This document shows positions 58,458-64,000 of a stretch of 64,000 nt of DNA, piece after piece. The stretch spans positions 21,319,501 through 21,383,500 of the forward strand of contig OY821786.1 of the NCBI GenBank assembly GCA_963682175.1. The letters run 5' to 3'. The translations under genes and the position numbers were made by a program. The stretch's first letter is position 1. Each line of letters starts with the position of its first letter. Source of the DNA: Triglochin maritima. Its lineage: Eukaryota; Streptophyta; Magnoliopsida; Alismatales; Juncaginaceae. A model generated the notes under the pieces. It worked only from the letters and a program-made list of their open reading frames with translations. It had not been told where the DNA came from and did not search any database.

Positions 58458-60396
58458 TGTAATAACCTAATCTAAACACCTAAATTAAACTAAACTAAAC
58501 CTAATTAAGCTTTGATTAGTGAAGCATGAGGTGGCTTGCTTTGATTGGAAGATTGGGAGGTGAATTGAAGATAAACTTGGATTCTTGTATAAATAGAGGT
58601 GTTAGGTTTTAACAAAAACGTTTCTTCATTGTTTGGATTATCAGAGAGTGAGAGAGGTGCTTTCTTTGGAGAAGAAGAAGGAGAGAAGAAGTGAAGAAGA
58701 AGAAGGAGAGAAGAAGTGAAGAAGAAGAAGGAGAGAAGAAGTGAAGAAGAAGAAGAAGAAGAGGAGTGAAGTGGCTCAAGTTCGGGAGGCTTCTTCACTC
58801 GACCAAAAGGTATGCCAAATCTTCAATATAACTCACTTATGCCTTGTAAGTGTTGGGGATCGACGTTGGTGTCGAATTCCCCGTCAGATTGCAACCTGTT
58901 CAGAGGTTGAAGACGACGATCGGTCGACCGGTGCCTGTGGGCAGTCGACCGATCCTATTATTATATTGATGTTTACCCACGAACGGTCGAACGATGTCTA
59001 CAGACGGTCGATCGTTATGCCAAATTTGTGCGGGAAAAAGGGTTGATGCTGTTATCGGTCGAACGGGTCCACTTAGCCGGTCGACCGAATAACAATGAGA
59101 ATGGGTCGGTTGGGGATTTTGACTTATTAAACGGTCGAACGTCCTTAACCTTGTTCGACCGATCCATTCGATGCTAAGTCGGTTGGGAGCTTTGACCATC
59201 AAAACGGTCGATCGCTCTTTAACTTTCGGTCGACCGACTGAGCATTTTAATTAAGCGGTAGAGTGCCTGTGATGTTTCGGTCGAACTGTATAGCAGTTCC
59301 GGTCGACCGAATACCACTTAGGAAAAATGCTAAAAGTCCTGTTATCGGTTGAACGACCCCTTGGTTCGACCGATCGGATATATATATTATATATAAATTT
59401 GTATAGCGTAGACCATCCAAACGGTCGACCGCTAGATGACTTTTGTTCGACCGATTGGTCGGTATTTCGGTTGGCGTGGTTCGACCGATAGACTTGTTTG
59501 TACAGTACCGAGTACTGTGTGGAGGACCGGTCGACCGGTGTGCTTGTAGCGGTCGACCGATCTGTCGCAGGTTGGTGGATTTATCCACACGCGGTCCGTT
59601 GAGTATAGGTCGACTACCGGCTCCGAGGCGACGGTTGATTACCGGCTTTGAGAGCGACGGATTTCACCTTCGAGGAGGGCGTATTATTGTATTACTGTTG
59701 CCTCTCTTACCGAGCGGGGTGTGAGGGATGTGTGCCGTAAATCTTGGGCAGTTTGCGAGGGTTTAGCGGTAGGCCGAGGATGTTCCGGCAGGGTGTGCGT
59801 CTGGCGGCTCTTGGGGGAGCAGCGGCTGTCGTCTGACCCGAGTTGTGTATTCGGCGGGCTGACTCGCTCCTGGGGTGGCGGCGTGTACCGGGGGTTCCTT
59901 CCTGCACTTTCGGGGAGCAGTGGTGTCGACTGACCCTTGTGAGGTAGCGGTGGACTGACTTGACCCTAGTGGCAGGAGTGGTTCAGTGCCGCAGAGGCGG
60001 TGAGGGCATTATTGTGGGCCCGAGGTGGATGATCATGTGCATTGTATTGCATTGTCTTTAATTCCTTTTTGTATTTTTAGGAGGTTTGGTATACGGGGTT
60101 CCTGCAGGGAACTCAGGCATGTTTGTTTGTTTACATTTCAGGTAGCGAGTAGCATTAGAGTCAGGTGGTGACCGAGGAGGGTGCCCCCGGGATCTGATCC
60201 TGTAGTTTATCTTCTTCTTTTGAGGTGATTACATGTTGTATAGCTTTTGTTGTAATCACAGTCAGTCTGTATATTTGACTTTCACGTGGATCTATTATAT
60301 TATATATATGTTGGTTGTTTCCCGTGACATGCCCCTGGTTGACCGTTGACGGTCTTTATTATTGTTTAAATTTCCGCTGTTTTCGGGTACGTTACA
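58458..60396 (+). repeat. E8 5' LTR
   Basis: TGTAATAACC ... GGTACGTTACA, 1939 bp. Contains a purine tandem repeat (58669-58765) and an array of CGGTCGACCG-type palindromes (58918-59570). The GC-rich second half (59590-60050) has short chance ORFs on both strands. An ATATTATATATATG stretch lies near 60296. Confidence 0.9.
58669..58765 (+). repeat. GAA-rich tandem repeat in E8 LTR
   Basis: About three copies of a 25-base unit (GAAGAAGAAGGAGAGAAGAAGT type) followed by plain GAA triplets. Strand-asymmetric purine tract. Confidence 0.85.
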
Positions 60397-60399
60397 ATT

Positions 60400-60411
60400 T
60401 GGTATCAGAGC
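60400..60411 (+). other. E8 primer-binding site (tRNA-iMet)
   Basis: TGGTATCAGAGC, three bases after the LTR end; complement of initiator tRNA-Met. Confidence 0.9.
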
Positions 60412-60521
60412 GTTGATCTCGGCGTACTTGTCCAAAGAAACCACCTTTGAGTTAGGAGTTAGGTCTTAGAGGATCATACATGCATATTTTATATTGATGA
60501 TTGTCTTGTTTCCTTTGGCAG

Positions 60522-63500
60522 ATGCCTCCTAGACGGGGAAAGGTCGTCGCTCATACTCGCAGTGAGAGTGAGACTGCGAGGGATGAGGCGTGGGGGGAGG
60601 AGCGTCGGACGTTGTTTGATACGGTCAGACGTCTGACTGAGATGCTACAGCAGCAGACAGCACAGACTGGGCAGACGGGGACTGGCGCTATGCATGACCG
60701 GTTTATGCGCCAGCATCCGCCTACCTTTCTGGGGCAGTATGACGCAGAGGCTGCGGAGGAGTGGATCTTCACGATGCAAAAGATCTTCAGTGCTATTGGT
60801 TGTCCTCCAGAGGCGAGAGTGGGCCTGGCTACTTATGTTTTGGGCGGTGCTACGTCCAACTGGTAGAGGTCCACATCTGCAGTGGTGTTTGCGGACAGAG
60901 ACGATATAGCCTGGGAGGAGTTCGTTGGCAAGTTCAACGAGCAGTACTTTCCGCAGCATGTTCAGGATGCGAAGAGGGAGGGGTTTCTGAGTCTTCAGCA
61001 GGGAGACATGACTTTGGCAGGCTACATCGGGAAGTTCAACGCCCTTGAGCGTTACTGTCCCGAGATGTACATCACACAGGAGTAGAGAGCTGGGAAGTTC
61101 GTCCGAAGGCTCCGGAAGCAGTTGAGGACGAAGGTCCTGACACATATGCCGAGCACATTAGCCGATGCAGTAAAGAGTGCTACTGTTCTCGATCGTGACT
61201 ATAGAGAGAACTACCAGGATGAGAGGAGGCCATCAGGTAGGTTCTCTTGGAGGCCGGGAGGTCAGACTGGAGGGAATCCGGGCAAGAGGCCCCGATTCGA
61301 GGGAGCAGGAGCTGCAGTACCACGACCTGAGCCTTGTGGTAGTTGTGGGAGGTTTCACTCTGGGCCGTGTTTCACCCCCGGAGCATGTCATGGTTGTGGC
61401 CAGCTGGGCCACTTTGTTAGGAGCTGTCCGAGCCGAGGACCTGGGCCGAGCAGACCACCAGGATTACCAGCACCAGGCAGAGGTGGAGGCGGAGGTAGAC
61501 CACCTGTTAGGCCACAGCAGGGGCAGCGCACTGGCAGAGTTTTCACCATCCAGGCAGAGGAGGCTCGGGATGGAGGCGCTGTAGTGGAAGGTACGCTTCT
61601 TGTCGCTGGTTCAGTAGCTAGGGTGCTCTTTGATTGTGGCGCGACACACTCGTTCATCTCAGAGCGATTTGCGGGAGTGTTGGGTTGTACCCTTACGATG
61701 TTGACTGCCACTTTGGAGGTCAGCACACCCCTGGGTCTGGTGGGCACTGTGGGGAGATTTGACCCCGGCGCCATGGTTGTTTCGGGAGATCAGGAGTTTC
61801 CGGCAGACCTGGTCTTGCTACCGATGGAGGACTTTGATGTCATACTTGGGATGGATTGGTTGTCCCAATATGATGTTCGAGTCTTGTGCCGAAAGAAGAA
61901 GATTTTGATCCCGAGAAAGGGTTTGCCTGATATTCTGATCAGAGGGATCAGAAACAGAGGGGGTCGCATTATTGTATCTGCCGTGAGAGCTCAGAGGCTG
62001 TTGCAGCAGGGTTGTACAACATTTTTAGCGACACTTGTGGTTACAGAGGCAGAGTCTCAGAGGCTAGAGGACATTGAGGTGGTGCAGGAGTTCGCGGATG
62101 TTTTTCCAGCAGAGATTCCAGGTTTACCACCACATCGATAGTTGGAGTTCGGCATAGAGTTGGTAGCTGGCACTACACCACAGTCGAAGGCTCCATACTG
62201 GATGGCACCTGCTGAGTTGACAGAGTTGAAGAAGCAGTTGCAGGAGTTGATGGACTCTGGATTTATCAGGCCGAGTGTCTCGCCGTGGGGTGCACCAGTT
62301 TTGTTTGTGAAGAAGAAGGACGGATCCTTGAGGATGTGCATAGACTACAGGATGCTGAACCAGGTGACGGTGAAGAATAGGTATCCCTTACCTAGGATCG
62401 AGGACCTCTTTGATCAGCTGCAGTCAGCGAAGGTTTTCTCGAAGATTGACCTGCGTTCAGGATATCACCAGTTGAGGATCCGAGATGATGACATCCAGAA
62501 GACAGCCTTCAGGACGAGATATGGACACTATGAGTTCTTGGTGATGCCATTTGGATTGACGAATGCTCCGGCAGCGTTCATGGATCTGATGCACCGGACA
62601 TTCAGGCAGTATATTGATATATTTGTGATTGTCTTCGTGGATGACATTTTGATCTATTCACCAGATGTGGAGCAGCACAGAGAGCATCTGAGGATTGTAC
62701 TCAGCATCTTGAGAGCTCAGCAGTTATATGCTAAGTTCTCAAAGTGCGAGTTTTGGTTGGACAGAGTGGCATTTCTCGGACACATTGTATCGGCAGAGGG
62801 GATATCAGTGGATCCAGCGAAGGTAGAGGCAGTGACACAGTGGAGGACCCCTACGAGCGTGACGGAGATTAGGAGCTTTGTTGGACTAGCGGGTTATTAC
62901 CGTCGCTTCATCAAAGACTTCTCGAGATTGGCAGCACCACTGACGGCTCTGACGCAGAAGGGAGTCACCTTTGTATGGTCGCAGGAGTGCGAGGACAGCT
63001 TTCAGGAGCTGAAGAGACTGTTGACCACAACACCAGTTTTGTCATTGCCGAGTGCCACGGGTGGATTCGTGATTTATAGCGATGCTTCAGGTATTGGCTT
63101 AGGATGTGTACTTATGAAGCACGGGAGGGTGATCGCGTACGCATCCAGACAGCTGAAGGTCCATGAGAGGAATTACCCGACACATGATTTGGAGTTAGCA
63201 GCAGTGGTTCACGCACTGAAGACCTGGAGACACTATCTTTATGGCGAGCAGTTTGAGGTATTTACAGATCATCAGAGTCTAAAGTACCTGTTCTCGCAGA
63301 AGGAGTTGAACATGAGGCAGCGTAGATGGCTTGAGTTCATTAAGGACTATGATTTTACTATCTCTTATCATCCGGGGAAGGCGAACACAGTTGCAGACGC
63401 TCTGAGCCGGAAGGTGGAGGTATCAGTAGCAGGCCTATGCATTCAGGAGTGGCGACTGCTGGAGTCTTTAGCAGAGTGGAGACCATTTGCAGATAGCTCT

Positions 63501-64000
63501 GAGGGTGCAGTGATTGCAGGATTGAGAGTAGAGCCTCAGACAGTATCAGCAGTGATTCATGCTCAGACTACAGATGAGGAGTTGAGCAGTTTGTTACAGT
63601 TAGCTGCTAGAGATGGGTCAGACTTCAGAGTTGGAGTGGATGGAGGTCTGAGATTCAGAGACCGTGTCTGGGTGCCGAAGACAGAGGACCTGAGACATGA
63701 TATCATGGAGGAGGCACACAGATCGAGATATTCCATTCATCCAGGGAGCACCAAGATGTACAAAGATCTGCAGCGGAACTTCTGGTGGCGAGGTATGAAG
63801 AAGGACGTTGCAGACTTCGTATCGAGGTGTTTGTTCTGTCAGCAGGTGAAGATCGAGCACCAGAGACCAGCAGGGCAGATGTAGAGGATTGAGTTGCCCG
63901 AGTGGAAGTGGGAGCACGTGACGATGGATTTCGTTACGGGGCTACCGAAGACACGGAAATTCCACGATGCGATTTGGATTATAGTCGATCGACTGACCAA
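60522..64000 (+). pseudogene. gag-pol: E8 Gag-Pol, one frame with four TAG stops, truncated by the window
   Basis: ATG at 60522 (MPPRRGK). Gag has HPPTFLGQYDAEAAEEWIF; the knuckle is CHGCGQLGHFVRSC near 61388-61430. Protease: [55 protein letters not shown], the FVDD catalytic box (62634-62645; Phe replaces the Tyr of YVDD), KCEFWL. RNase [26 protein letters not shown]. Integrase: HHCC zinc domain (HPGSTKMY ... CLFCQQVK) and the first catalytic Asp in HVTMDFVTGLP at the window end. In-frame TAG codons at 60864, 61083, 62139 and 63882 break it, but no frameshift is seen across 3.4 kb. The gene is therefore dead but young-looking. Confidence 0.92.

Larger units (their letters stand above)
19121..64000 (+). 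mobile_element. E4: Athila Ty3/gypsy element with pol, heavily nested, continues past the window
   Basis: Plus-strand element. Order: 5' LTR (19121-20652), PBS, leader (broken by S3), Gag, protease, RT remnant, RNase H and integrase N-part (23424-27063), integrase C-part (35182-36137), env-like ORF pieces, 3' non-coding region (55607-56918) and 3' LTR (56919-58457, cut by E8). Each nested insertion has its own TSD or clear boundary, and the E4 sequence resumes correctly after each. All E4 genes are broken, so it cannot be autonomous now. Nested: S3, E5, S4, E6 (with E7), E8. Confidence 0.85.
58458..64000 (+). mobile_element. E8: Ty3/gypsy chromovirus (Tekay/Del-like), continues past the window
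   Basis: 5' LTR (58458-60396), tRNA-iMet PBS, and a Gag-Pol frame running to the window end inside the integrase core. Single-frame layout, MPPRRGK start, DCGATHSFIS protease and [17 protein letters not shown] fit Tekay/Del chromoviruses; a chromodomain would lie beyond the window. The candidate TSD CCACG (58453-58457) cannot be tested. S2 is a solo LTR of the same family. Confidence 0.85.

Noticed and set aside
58505..58798. Serine/leucine-rich minus-strand ORF
   Set aside because: Antisense of the GAA tandem repeat in the E8 LTR.

Overview
The window looks like nuclear heterochromatin of a flowering plant. Almost every base can be assigned by eye to LTR retrotransposons or their remnants, and I see no host gene, tRNA, rRNA or CRISPR array. 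All family calls come from motifs, terminal repeats, primer-binding sites (PBS) and target-site duplications (TSDs) read directly; no database search was run. Labels E1-E8 (elements), S1-S4 (solo LTRs) and R1 (a remnant) are mine.

Layout. 1-3623: 5' end of a Ty1/copia element (E1, minus), its LTR split by a solo LTR (S1, TSD AGAGC). 3624-4498: decayed minus-strand LTR (R1). 4499-19120: an old plus-strand Athila-like element (E2), broken by a full-length minus-strand element E3 (4916-14687, TSD CTTAT) and a gypsy/chromovirus solo LTR S2 (15939-17919, TSD ACCAT). From 19121 past the window end: a plus-strand Athila element E4, the only Athila copy here with RNase H and integrase. It is broken by solo LTR S3 (20860-22395), element E5 (27069-35176, TSD CATGC, inside the integrase gene), solo LTR S4 (36720-38106, TSD TAGAA, inside an env-like ORF), element E6 (38607-55357, minus, TSD CATTG), which itself contains the young E7 (45892-54951, TSD ACCGC), and the chromovirus E8 (58458 onward) inside the E4 3' LTR. 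The nest is four levels deep (E2 > E4 > E6 > E7).

How the parts relate. E3, E5, E6 and E7 share LTR ends (TGATTGACATC at the 5' end), a tRNA-Asp-type PBS, a conserved leader of about 1.1 kb and a conserved 3' non-coding block of about 1.6 kb, but carry no reverse transcriptase, RNase H or integrase. E3 and E7 keep Gag plus protease. E5 and E6 keep a shorter ORF (496 codons, open in E6) with a zinc knuckle but neither capsid nor protease; E2 shows only the C-terminal part of that ORF. They look like non-autonomous Athila derivatives that depend on a full-length relative. E4, the pol-bearing copy present, has lost its RT core and is dead. E7 is recent: its two 1574-bp LTRs differ at about three positions.

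Most notable signals: (1) a perfect match to the plant snRNA upstream sequence element (GTCCCACATCG), 32 bp from a TATAAATAG box, in the LTR promoters; (2) the capsid-less, protease-less but open ORF lineage; (3) arrays of the CGGTCGACCG palindrome in LTRs of both copia-type and chromovirus elements; (4) an 18-bp palindrome GACCGCCAATTGGCGGTC in the Athila U3 regions, echoed in leaders; (5) several microhomology junctions and duplications that look like template switching.
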